Shown in pieces: positions 45,424 through 52,848 of a stretch of 64,000 nt of DNA; position 1 is the stretch's first letter; every line of letters begins with the position of its first letter. The notes under the pieces were generated by a model. The model saw only the letters and a list, made by a program, of their open reading frames with translations, had not been told where the DNA came from and searched no databases. The DNA is taken from NCBI GenBank assembly GCA_964476565.1, contig CAYZBG010000014.1, positions 1 through 64,000 of the forward strand, given 5' to 3'. This stretch comes from CAMAXB01 sp964476565 (GTDB lineage: Bacteria; Verrucomicrobiota; Verrucomicrobiia; Opitutales; Opitutaceae). Made by a program: the position numbers and the translations under genes.

Positions 45424-46038
45424 ATGCTCACCGTCCTGCACCATCCGCTCGCCGCCCATATTCTGACGCATCTGCGCGACCAGACCACGAAGCCGGCCAC
45501 GTTCCGCACCCTCGCCTACCAGGTGAGCCTCCTGCTCGCCTTGGAGTCGACCCGCGACCTCGCCACCCGGCCCGTGCCGATCGCGACTCCCCTCGAGCCG
45601 TTTCCCGGCACCGTCCTGGCCAAGGGCCTGGTGGTGGTGCCCATCCTCCGGGCCGGCCTCGGCATGGTTCAACCTTACCTCGACCTCTTCCCGGAGGTCA
45701 GCGTCGGCTACGTCGGCCTCGAGCGCGATCACGCCACCGCCGTCGCCCGCAGCTATTATTGCAAGCTTCCGCCCCTGCAGGGCAAACGGGTGCTGTGCGT
45801 CGACCCCATGCTCGCCACCGGCGGCTCCGCGGTGCAGGCCCTGCAGGTGCTCAAGGACCAAGGCGCCCGCGAAATGGCCTTGGTTTGCATCGTCAGCGCG
45901 CCCGAGGGGGTCGCCGCCGTCGAAGCAGCGCACCCGGACGTTCCCATCTACACCGGCGCGCTCGATCGCGAGCTCAACGCCCAAAAGTACATTCTCCCCG
46001 GCCTGGGCGATTTCGGCGACCGGCTCTACGGCACCTGA
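45424..46038 (+). CDS. upp: Uracil phosphoribosyltransferase
   Basis: A 204-residue salvage enzyme making UMP from uracil and PRPP. The uracil-binding LVVVPILRAGLGMVQP segment (69-84), the VGYVGLERD block and the PRPP loop VDPMLATGGSAV (126-137) are present. The C-terminal IYTGALDRELN and YILPGLGDFGDRLYGT match the Upp ending. It follows the deoxyribosyltransferase-like gene by 14 bases in the same direction; the pair fits pyrimidine salvage. Confidence 0.94.
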   Translation: MLTVLHHPLAAHILTHLRDQTTKPATFRTLAYQVSLLLALESTRDLATRPVPIATPLEPFPGTVLAKGLVVVPILRAGLGMVQPYLDLFPEVSVGYVGLERDHATAVARSYYCKLPPLQGKRVLCVDPMLATGGSAVQALQVLKDQGAREMALVCIVSAPEGVAAVEAAHPDVPIYTGALDRELNAQKYILPGLGDFGDRLYGT

Positions 46039-46044
46039 ATCCGA

Positions 46045-46977
46045 TCAGCTCGTGCCGCGCTTGCGCTCGGGAATGTAGATCGAGGCGAGGACGGACACGG
46101 TCAGCGTGGCCGCAATCACGCTGAGCGAGACGCCAATCGGCACATGGATCGAGAGGCTGGTCAGCAGCATCTTCACGCCGATGAACACCAAGATGAAGGC
46201 GAGCCCCAAGCCAAGATAACGGAAGAGCCCCATCACCCCGGAGAGGGCAAAATAAAGCGCTCGCAGCCCGAGGATGGCAAAGATGTTCGAGGTGAAGACG
46301 ATGAAGGTGTTCTTGGTGATCGCCAGCACCGCCGGGATGGAATCGAGCGCAAAGGCCACGTCCGTGGTCTCGACCACCAGCAGCACGATGAAGAGGGGCG
46401 TCGCCATCTTGCGGCCGTGGTGCATCGCGAAGAACTGGCCGCCTACATAGTTCGGCGTGACCGGGAAGAACTTTCGGAAGAGACGGACCGCGATATTCTT
46501 CTCCGGATCGATCTCCTCCTTCTTCGGGAGCGCCATCTTGATGCCGGTGAGGACCAGGAAGCCTCCAAAGATATAGATCAGCCAGTGAAACCGCTCGAGC
46601 AGCGCCACGCCGGCGAAGATGAAAATCAGGCGCATCACCGCCGCGCCGAGAATGCCCCAGAACAGCACGCGATGCTGGTGCTGCGGCGGCACCTTGAAGT
46701 AGGTGAAGATGACGATGAAGACGAAGACGTTGTCGATGCTTAGGCAGATCTCGATCAGGTACCCGGTGAAAAACTCGAGCGCCGCCTGATTGCCCAGCCA
46801 CCACCAGACGATGGCGTTGAACGTCATAGCGAGCGAGAACCACACCCCGCACCACGTGAGCGCCTCCTTCATCGCCACCGTGTGCGACTTGCGGTGGAAG
46901 ACCCCGAGGTCGAGCGCCAGCATGGCGGCAATGAAGACAAAGAAGGCCATCCAGGCCCAAAACGGCAGCGTTTCCAT
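46045..46977 (-). CDS. TerC-family membrane protein
   Basis: A 310-residue inner-membrane protein with about eight hydrophobic segments. TerC/Alx features seen are FFTGYLIEICLSIDNVFVFIVIF (a paired acidic membrane motif), HRVLFWGILGAAVMRLIFIF and VVETTDVAFALDSIPAVLAI, whose Asp residues are the signature metal-like sites. Relatives export Mn or act in tellurite and alkaline-pH responses. The ATG at 46977 starts a hydrophobic helix; an upstream in-frame ATG at 47007 adds ten basic residues. It has a leader with pairing potential (47003-47050). Confidence 0.92.
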   Translation of the reverse strand: METLPFWAWMAFFVFIAAMLALDLGVFHRKSHTVAMKEALTWCGVWFSLAMTFNAIVWWWLGNQAALEFFTGYLIEICLSIDNVFVFIVIFTYFKVPPQHQHRVLFWGILGAAVMRLIFIFAGVALLERFHWLIYIFGGFLVLTGIKMALPKKEEIDPEKNIAVRLFRKFFPVTPNYVGGQFFAMHHGRKMATPLFIVLLVVETTDVAFALDSIPAVLAITKNTFIVFTSNIFAILGLRALYFALSGVMGLFRYLGLGLAFILVFIGVKMLLTSLSIHVPIGVSLSVIAATLTVSVLASIYIPERKRGTS

Positions 46978-47002
46978 GAACACCGCGATGGTGGAGACGC
47001 GC

Positions 47003-47050
47003 CGCAAGCATCAGCAAGCGGGAAACCGGGCGCCCGCATGGTTGCTTGCG
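47003..47050 (-). promoter_or_regulatory. terC leader with alternative stems
   Basis: CGCAAGCA (47003-47010) can pair with TGCTTGCG (47043-47050), enclosing GCGGG/CCCGC (47018-47037). A second GCAAGC (47014-47019) could pair with the same GCTTGC instead, so two folds compete. terC/alx genes elsewhere have RNA switches in their leaders, but no Mn-riboswitch (yybP-ykoY) consensus is seen here. The stem lies about 26-74 bases before the ATG. Confidence 0.35.
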
Positions 47051-47110
47051 CTTCTTTACCTTTGACCCAACCTTTCCGATTACAGACCGTCCGCTTTCCA
47101 GACTGACGTC

Positions 47111-47416
47111 ATGCCCCCGTCCTCGACCCACTCACCCTTCCCGGCCCCGGCACCGGCGCGTGCCTTGGTCGATGTCGGCTTCGTCCCCGTCCGGGCCAAG
47201 CTCATCGAGGTCGCGGCCTTCCTCGACCGGGTCGAGCGCCACGGAGTTGCCGATGACTTTCGTTGCGCCGCGTTGCGGGATGCCGCCCGGCTGCTTGTCG
47301 ACGGGCAACCCGAACGGGCCCGTCGCATCCTCGAGGCCCTCAGCGATCCGACGACGGAGCCCGACGCGGCATCGACCGGCAAAGCCGCGGCCGGGGCCTG
47401 GCAGCCCCGCAGCTGA
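47111..47416 (+). CDS. Small protein at the EboA position of the ebo operon
   Basis: A 101-residue protein. After a Pro-rich start comes VPVRAKLIEVAAFLDRVERHG, then a helical region with LRDAARLLVDGQPERARRILEALSDPTTEP. It begins an operon whose other five genes match the ebo set, so it probably stands in for EboA. It is shorter than typical EboA proteins, and I cannot assign it to that family from sequence alone. It is followed 8 bases later by the TatD gene. Confidence 0.55.
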   Translation: MPPSSTHSPFPAPAPARALVDVGFVPVRAKLIEVAAFLDRVERHGVADDFRCAALRDAARLLVDGQPERARRILEALSDPTTEPDAASTGKAAAGAWQPRS

Positions 47417-47424
47417 CTCCCGCC

Positions 47425-48243
47425 ATGCGCTACATCGAGCCCCACGGCCACATGGTGAGCCGGACGACCGACGACTATGAAGCCATGGTCAACGCCGGTT
47501 GCCTGGCCGTCTGCGAACCCGCATTCTGGGCCGGCTTTGATCGCACGTCGGCCGCCGGCTTTCGCGACTATTTCCGCCAGCTCACCGACTACGAGCCCGC
47601 CCGCGCCGCCAAGTTCCTCCTCCCGCACTACAGCTGGCTCTGCCTCAATCCCAAGGAGGCGGAAGACCTCGCCCTCGCCGCCGATGTGTTGGCGATGATT
47701 CCCGAGTTTCTCGCGAAGCCGAACGTGCTCGGGATCGGCGAAATCGGCCTCAACCGCAACACCCGCAACGAACTCCGGGTGCTGGAGCTGCACGTCGACC
47801 TCGCGGTGCGCCACGATCAACTCATCCTCGTGCATACCCCGCACCTGGAGGACAAGCTCAAGGGCACGCGCCTGATCCTCGACCTGCTCCGCGCCCACTC
47901 CGGGGTGAAGCCCGAGCGCGTCATCATCGATCACGTGGAGGAGCACACCGTCCGCCTCGTGCTCGACCGCGGCTTCTGGGCCGGCATCACGTTGTATCCC
48001 GATTCCAAATCATCGCCGCCACGCGCCGTCGACATGCTCGAGCTGACCGGCGGGGACCGTCTTTGGCTCAACAGCGCCTGCGACTGGGGCGTGAGCGACC
48101 CGCTGGCCGTGCCGAAGACCGCGCTGGAAATGCGCCGCCGCGGCCACAGCGCGGATGACGTCGACCGCGTCTTCTTCCGCAATCCGCACCGCTTCCTCTC
48201 ACAGTGCCCGAAGTTCCGCCTGGGAGGAGGCGCGTCCGGATGA
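47425..48243 (+). CDS. TatD-family metal-dependent hydrolase of the ebo operon (EboB-like)
   Basis: A 272-residue TIM-barrel amidohydrolase. The N-terminal IEPHGHMVSR holds the HxH metal pair (H7, H9). VLGIGEIGLNRNT carries the bridging Glu, LVHTPH the second-metal His, and IIDHVEEHT another His. TatD enzymes are DNA or small-ester hydrolases; in ebo operons the target is unknown. Its stop overlaps the EboE start by 4 bases. Confidence 0.85.
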   Translation: MRYIEPHGHMVSRTTDDYEAMVNAGCLAVCEPAFWAGFDRTSAAGFRDYFRQLTDYEPARAAKFLLPHYSWLCLNPKEAEDLALAADVLAMIPEFLAKPNVLGIGEIGLNRNTRNELRVLELHVDLAVRHDQLILVHTPHLEDKLKGTRLILDLLRAHSGVKPERVIIDHVEEHTVRLVLDRGFWAGITLYPDSKSSPPRAVDMLELTGGDRLWLNSACDWGVSDPLAVPKTALEMRRRGHSADDVDRVFFRNPHRFLSQCPKFRLGGGASG

Positions 48244-49448
48244 ACCTCGGGGGAGGCCTTCACCTCGCCTATTGCACGAACGTCCACCGCGGCCAGACCT
48301 GGGCGGAGACGTTCGCTGCGCTCGAAACACACACCGACGCCGTCCGGCGGCGCATCGCGCCCGACGAGCCCTACGCGATCGGCCTGCGTCTCGGCGCGGC
48401 CGCCGCAGCCGAACTCGCCCGCCCGGACACCCTCGACGCCTTCCGCCGCTGGCTCGACGCTCGCAACAGCTACGTTTTCACGATCAACGGCTTTCCGTAC
48501 GGCTCCTTTCACGGGACGCGTGTGAAAGAGCAGGTCTATGCGCCGGATTGGTCGACGCCCGAGCGTCTCGCCTACACCAACGGTCTTTTTGATCTTCTCG
48601 CGCAACTCCTGCCCGAGGGCGTGGCCGGCAGCGTCAGCACCGTCCCGGTCTCGTTCAAAGGTTTCGCGCGCCCGGCCGGCCACGCGCACGCCTGTTACGC
48701 CAACCTGTCGGCCTGCGCCCGGCATCTCGAACGCCTGTGCGAGCGCACCGGCCTCGACCTCCACCTCGGCCTGGAACCCGAGCCGATGTGCGTACTGGAA
48801 ACGACTGCCGAGACGGTCGCGTTCTTCGCGGCCTGGGCCGCCGCCGATCCCTCGGCCGCCCGCTGGCGCCGGTATGTAGGCGTCAACTACGACTGCTGCC
48901 ACCTCGCGGTCGAATTCGAATCGGCGCCGGCCGCCCTCGACCATCTTGCCGCGGCAGGAATCCGCCTGAGCAAACTCCACCTCAGTTCTGCCCTGCGCGT
49001 CCGGCCCGACGCCGCCGCCCGCGAGGCTCTCCGCGCCTTTGTGGAACCGGTTTACCTTCATCAGGTGGTCGCGGGCCGCACCGGCACGGGCGAGGTCTTC
49101 CGCCGCTACACGGACCTTCCCGACGCCCTCGCCGACTCCGGCGCCATCCGCGACGACGAAGAGTGGCGCGTTCACTTTCACGTGCCGCTGCACGCCAGCC
49201 CAGGCGCGCCGTTCGCCGACACGCGCGACCACCTGCTCGGCGCCCTCGACTGGCTGGCCGCCCACCCCGGGGCCTGCACCCACCTCGAGATGGAAACTTA
49301 CACCTGGGAAGTCCTGCCTCCGGCGCTGCGCCTCGGCATCGAGGATCAACTCGTACGCGAATACGCGTGGTCGCTTGGCGAACTATCCCGGCGCGGCCTC
49401 GCCCACCCCGCCCGCGCCACCCGCGCCGCCGCGGCCGCCGGAGCATGA
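48240..49448 (+). CDS. eboE: Metabolite traffic protein EboE (xylose-isomerase-like TIM barrel)
   Basis: A 402-residue protein. LHLAYCTNVHRGQTWAETF (7-25), FTINGFPYGSFHGTRVKE and VYAPDWSTPERLAYTN match the EboE group closely. LGLEPEPMCVLETT and YVGVNYDCCHLAVEF carry the acidic and His metal-type residues of xylose-isomerase-like barrels. Ebo genes are known to be needed to move the scytonemin precursor to the periplasm in cyanobacteria and occur in many other bacteria with unknown products. The ATG at 48240 overlaps the TatD stop; its own stop overlaps EboC. Confidence 0.88.
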   Translation: MNLGGGLHLAYCTNVHRGQTWAETFAALETHTDAVRRRIAPDEPYAIGLRLGAAAAAELARPDTLDAFRRWLDARNSYVFTINGFPYGSFHGTRVKEQVYAPDWSTPERLAYTNGLFDLLAQLLPEGVAGSVSTVPVSFKGFARPAGHAHACYANLSACARHLERLCERTGLDLHLGLEPEPMCVLETTAETVAFFAAWAAADPSAARWRRYVGVNYDCCHLAVEFESAPAALDHLAAAGIRLSKLHLSSALRVRPDAAAREALRAFVEPVYLHQVVAGRTGTGEVFRRYTDLPDALADSGAIRDDEEWRVHFHVPLHASPGAPFADTRDHLLGALDWLAAHPGACTHLEMETYTWEVLPPALRLGIEDQLVREYAWSLGELSRRGLAHPARATRAAAAAGA

Positions 49449-50182
49449 GCCGCCCCGCCCGGTCCGCCGCCCGCGCCTGGTTCGATCTGGCCCGCGCCGG
49501 CAACTTCCCCTCCGTCTGGAGCAACGTTCTCGCCGCCCTCGTCCTGTCGTCCGCCGCTGGATACACCTGGCCCGCCGCCGTGTCGTGGTTGCTTGCCACC
49601 CTCGCCGCCACGCTCGCCTACGCCGGCGGCACCACGCTCAACGACGTGGCCGATCTCGCCTTCGACCGCCGCCACCGCCCGGAACGCGCCCTGCCCTCCG
49701 GCATCGTCTCACGGACCACGGCCGCGCTCGTCGGGGCCGGCCAGCTCGCCGCCGGATTTGCGATCTTCGTGTTCGCCCTGGGCGCCTCCGCCGCCTGGGC
49801 CGGCGCGCTGGTGGCCGTCATTGTCGGTTATGACTGGCTGCACAAACGCTGGGCCGGCTCCGTCCTCCTCATGGCCGGCTGCCGCGCCTTCCTCGGACTG
49901 ACCGTCGCCTCCCTGCCCGGGCACGGCTTCACCCCCGCGTTGCTCACCTGGGTCAGCCTGCTCTCTGCCTACATTGTCACCGTGACCCTGCTCGCCCGCG
50001 CCGAGTACAAGCCGGGCGCCCCCGCCGCTCGGCTGGGCCGCTGGGTCGGACGCCTGCTCGCCTTCATTCCGCTGGTCGACGCGACGGTCCTGCTCGCCGT
50101 CGGCGCATGGCCGATGGCCCTCGCCTGCGCGGCCGCGATCCCGCTCGGCCGCTTCGCCCAACGCCTCGCCGCCTCCACCTGA
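49445..50182 (+). CDS. eboC: UbiA-like prenyltransferase EboC
   Basis: A 245-residue membrane protein with several transmembrane segments. LNDVADLAFDRRHRPERALPSG (65-86) is the UbiA prenyl-diphosphate motif NDxxDxxxD followed by the basic RPLPSG turn. The second acidic motif usual in the family is weak (ARAEYKPGA). In ebo operons this protein is thought to attach an isoprenoid or move a lipid-linked compound. The ATG at 49445 overlaps the EboE stop. Confidence 0.88.
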   Translation: MSRPARSAARAWFDLARAGNFPSVWSNVLAALVLSSAAGYTWPAAVSWLLATLAATLAYAGGTTLNDVADLAFDRRHRPERALPSGIVSRTTAALVGAGQLAAGFAIFVFALGASAAWAGALVAVIVGYDWLHKRWAGSVLLMAGCRAFLGLTVASLPGHGFTPALLTWVSLLSAYIVTVTLLARAEYKPGAPAARLGRWVGRLLAFIPLVDATVLLAVGAWPMALACAAAIPLGRFAQRLAAST

Positions 50183-50232
50183 GGCGGGCATGCGGCCCAC
50201 CGCCGGCCGCCCCACGCCGAGGTTGCCGGAAA

Positions 50233-50262
50233 ATTCGTGTGCATTCGCGCGCGTTCGTGGTT
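50233..50262 (+). repeat. Three tandem 10-base units, ATTCGTGTGC-like
   Basis: ATTCGTGTGC (50233-50242), ATTCGCGCGC (50243-50252) and GTTCGTGGTT (50253-50262) stand head to tail in the 113-base gap between eboC and eboD. I recall similar ATTCGTG-type strings in intergenic regions of Verrucomicrobia and relatives, so it may be a dispersed repeat. It interrupts an otherwise overlapping operon. Confidence 0.5.
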
Positions 50263-50295
50263 CAGTCGGACCTTTCCCGCCGCCCACCCGCCCGC

Positions 50296-51474
50296 ATGGA
50301 AGCCCGCGCCGACCTCTTCTCGCTCCCGATTGTCATCCAGCAGGACCTGCGTCTGCTCTTCAGCCGCAATGTTTTTGCAGCGGAGAACCCCCTGCTCAGC
50401 GAGGTGCTCACCCGCCGCGACGAAGGGGTGGTCCCGCGCGTGCTGGTCTTCTGGGATGGCGGTCTTGAGCCGGCGTTTCCGCAGTTGCCGGCCGACATTG
50501 TCGCCTGGTTCGAGGCGCATCCCCAAACCGCCCGCCTGGAAGGAAGGCCCCACCGCGTTCCCGGCGGCGAAGGAGTCAAAAACGATTTCCGCCAGCTGGA
50601 GAAAGTCTGGTCGGTGATCGAAGCCGCCCGGCTTTGCCGGCATTCGTATGTCGTCGTGATCGGCGGCGGTGCCGTGCTCGACATGGTCGGCTTCGGGGCC
50701 GCCACCGCGCACCGCGGCATTCCGCTGGTGCGCCTGCCCACGACCAGCCTGAGCCAGGCCGACGGCGGCATCGGCGTAAAGAATGGCATCAATTATTTCG
50801 GGAAAAAGAACTGGCTGGGATCCTTCGTGGTGCCGCACGCGGTGATCAACGACGCCCTGTTCCTGCATTCCCTCCCTCCGCGCGAACGGCGCGCCGGTCT
50901 CGCGGAAGCGGTCAAGGTCGCGCTGATCCGCGACGCCCGCTTCTTTGACACCATCGAGGCCCGTCTCGACGCCCTGGCCGCCTTCGAACCGGACGCGCTT
51001 GAGTCCGTCGTGCGGGCCAGTGCCCGCCACCATCTCGAACACATCGCCACCGCCGGCGATCCGTTCGAAAAGGGTTCGGCCCGTCCACTGGACTTCGGTC
51101 ACTGGGCGGCGCACAAGCTGGAACAGATGACCGATTTCGCCGTCACCCACGGCGAAGCCGTCGCCATCGGCCTCGCGCTCGACCTGCTCTACGCCGTGCG
51201 CATCGGCCTGCTGGCCGCGCCGACCGCCGAGCGTGTGCTGCGCGTCCTGAACGGCCTCGGCTTCCGCCTGTACCACCCTGCCCTCGAACAGCGGGGTGTC
51301 CACGGGCGGCGCCTGATCCTCGACGGCCTCGAGGAGTTCCGGGAACACCTGGGCGGCAGGCTGACGATTCCGATGATCCGCGCCCCGGGCGAGCGCCTCG
51401 ATGTTCACTCCATGGACGCCGCCGAGGTCGACGCCGCCCTCGACACCCTGCGCGCCCGATTCGGCCATGGCTGA
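50296..51474 (+). CDS. eboD: 3-dehydroquinate-synthase-like protein EboD
   Basis: A 392-residue sugar-phosphate cyclase homologue. NAD site residues include VVIGGGAVLDMVGFGAA (GGGxxxD 123-129), and PTTSLSQADGGIGVKN matches the phosphate-site block. The zinc ligands expected in dehydroquinate synthase are kept as E204 (GLAEAVKVAL), H269 (DFGHWAAH) and H285 (THGEAVAIG). It is too divergent to take as the shikimate enzyme; in ebo operons a related sugar phosphate is probably the substrate. The ATG at 50296 follows the decamer repeat; the last bases overlap EboF. Confidence 0.88.
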   Translation: MEARADLFSLPIVIQQDLRLLFSRNVFAAENPLLSEVLTRRDEGVVPRVLVFWDGGLEPAFPQLPADIVAWFEAHPQTARLEGRPHRVPGGEGVKNDFRQLEKVWSVIEAARLCRHSYVVVIGGGAVLDMVGFGAATAHRGIPLVRLPTTSLSQADGGIGVKNGINYFGKKNWLGSFVVPHAVINDALFLHSLPPRERRAGLAEAVKVALIRDARFFDTIEARLDALAAFEPDALESVVRASARHHLEHIATAGDPFEKGSARPLDFGHWAAHKLEQMTDFAVTHGEAVAIGLALDLLYAVRIGLLAAPTAERVLRVLNGLGFRLYHPALEQRGVHGRRLILDGLEEFREHLGGRLTIPMIRAPGERLDVHSMDAAEVDAALDTLRARFGHG

Positions 51475-52834
51475 CCGCACCGCCATCCTCAATGTCGTCG
51501 GCCTGACCCCGCGTATCATTGGGCCCGATACACCGCACCTGGCCGCCGCGGTCTCCGCCGGTGGATTGACCCGCATCCGCCCGGTCCTGCCAGCCGTCAC
51601 CTGCACCGCCCAGAGCACCTACCTGACCGGCCTCCCCCCCTCCGGGCACGGGTGCGTCGCCAACGGTTGGTACGACCGCACGCTCGCCGAACATCATTTC
51701 TGGAAGCAGTCGAATCACGTCGTGTCCGGCCGGAAGCTCTGGGAGCGGGCCCGCGACGCCCGTCCGGGCTTCACCTGCGCCAAGCTGTTTTGGTGGTACA
51801 ACATGTACTCCACCGCCGACTGGTCGATCACTCCGCGGCCGATGTACCCGGCCGACGGACGCAAGGTCTTCGACGTCTACAGCCACCCGCTCGGAATCCG
51901 CGACGCCATCAAACGCGACCTCGGCCCCTTCCCCTTTCCCGCCTTCTGGGGCCCGACGGCCGGCCTCGCCTCCTCCCGCTGGATCGCCGATTCCGCCCGC
52001 TGGATCGAGGAACGGCAGCGCCCCGACCTCTCCCTCGTGTATCTGCCGCATCTGGACTACAACCTCCAGCGCCTCGGTCCCGATGATCCGCGGCTACGGG
52101 AGGACTTCCGCGCCATCGACGGCGTGGTCGGCGACCTGCTGGGCTTCTACGCGGCCCGCGGCGTCAAGACCTTGATCCTGTCCGAATACGGCATCACACG
52201 GGTCAACCGCACGATCGCCCTCAACCGGCTGTTCCGCGCCCGGGGCTGGCTCACCGTGAAGGACGAACTTGGGCTCGAGCTGCTCGACTGCGGGGCGAGC
52301 CGTGCTTTCGCCATCGCGGATCATCAGATCGCGCACGTGTACGTCAATGACCCGTCGATCCGTGGAGAGGTGCGTACGCTGCTCGAATCAACCGAGGGCA
52401 TCGCCCGGGTGCTGGCCGACGATGACCGGCGCACCGCCGGACTCGATCATACGCGCTCCGGCGACCTGATCGCGTTCTCCGACGAGAACGCCTGGTTCAC
52501 CTACTACTACTGGGAGGACGACCGGAAGGCGCCGGATTTCGCGCGCTGCGTCGACATCCATCGCAAGTACGGCTACGATCCCGTCGAGCTGTTTCTTGAT
52601 CCGGAACTGAGCCTGCCGCGGCTGCGTCTCGGCCTCAAACTGCTGCGCAAGAAGCTCGGTTTTCGCACGCTGATGAACGTGATTCCTCTCGATGCGTCCC
52701 TCGTCCGCGGTTCCCACGGCACCTGCCCCGCGAGCACCGACGAATGGCCCGTGCTTATCGGCACTGGAACCGACGCCGAACCTCTGCCCGCCACTGCGGT
52801 GCACGACCGGCTGCTGCGCCACGTCTTGTCCTGA
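51467..52834 (+). CDS. eboF: Nucleotide pyrophosphatase/phosphodiesterase-like protein EboF
   Basis: A 455-residue member of the alkaline-phosphatase superfamily. The nucleophile block is PAVTCTAQSTYLTGLPPSGHG, with T45 in the phosphodiesterase position. Other blocks are FTCAKLFWWYNMYSTADW, TPRPMYPADGRKVFD and VYLPHLDYNLQRLG. The usual metal Asp after the first strand (IDG in classical NPPs) is VVG here, and SDHG is SEYG. These changes may be family traits rather than decay. The ATG at 51467 overlaps the EboD stop. It should cleave a phosphodiester in the ebo product pathway. Confidence 0.85.
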   Translation: MADRTAILNVVGLTPRIIGPDTPHLAAAVSAGGLTRIRPVLPAVTCTAQSTYLTGLPPSGHGCVANGWYDRTLAEHHFWKQSNHVVSGRKLWERARDARPGFTCAKLFWWYNMYSTADWSITPRPMYPADGRKVFDVYSHPLGIRDAIKRDLGPFPFPAFWGPTAGLASSRWIADSARWIEERQRPDLSLVYLPHLDYNLQRLGPDDPRLREDFRAIDGVVGDLLGFYAARGVKTLILSEYGITRVNRTIALNRLFRARGWLTVKDELGLELLDCGASRAFAIADHQIAHVYVNDPSIRGEVRTLLESTEGIARVLADDDRRTAGLDHTRSGDLIAFSDENAWFTYYYWEDDRKAPDFARCVDIHRKYGYDPVELFLDPELSLPRLRLGLKLLRKKLGFRTLMNVIPLDASLVRGSHGTCPASTDEWPVLIGTGTDAEPLPATAVHDRLLRHVLS

Positions 52835-52848
52835 GGAAACTGACGCCG

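Noticed and set aside
46978..47110. yybP-ykoY manganese riboswitch before terC
   Set aside because: The conserved loop sequences of the class are not present; only unrelated stems are seen.
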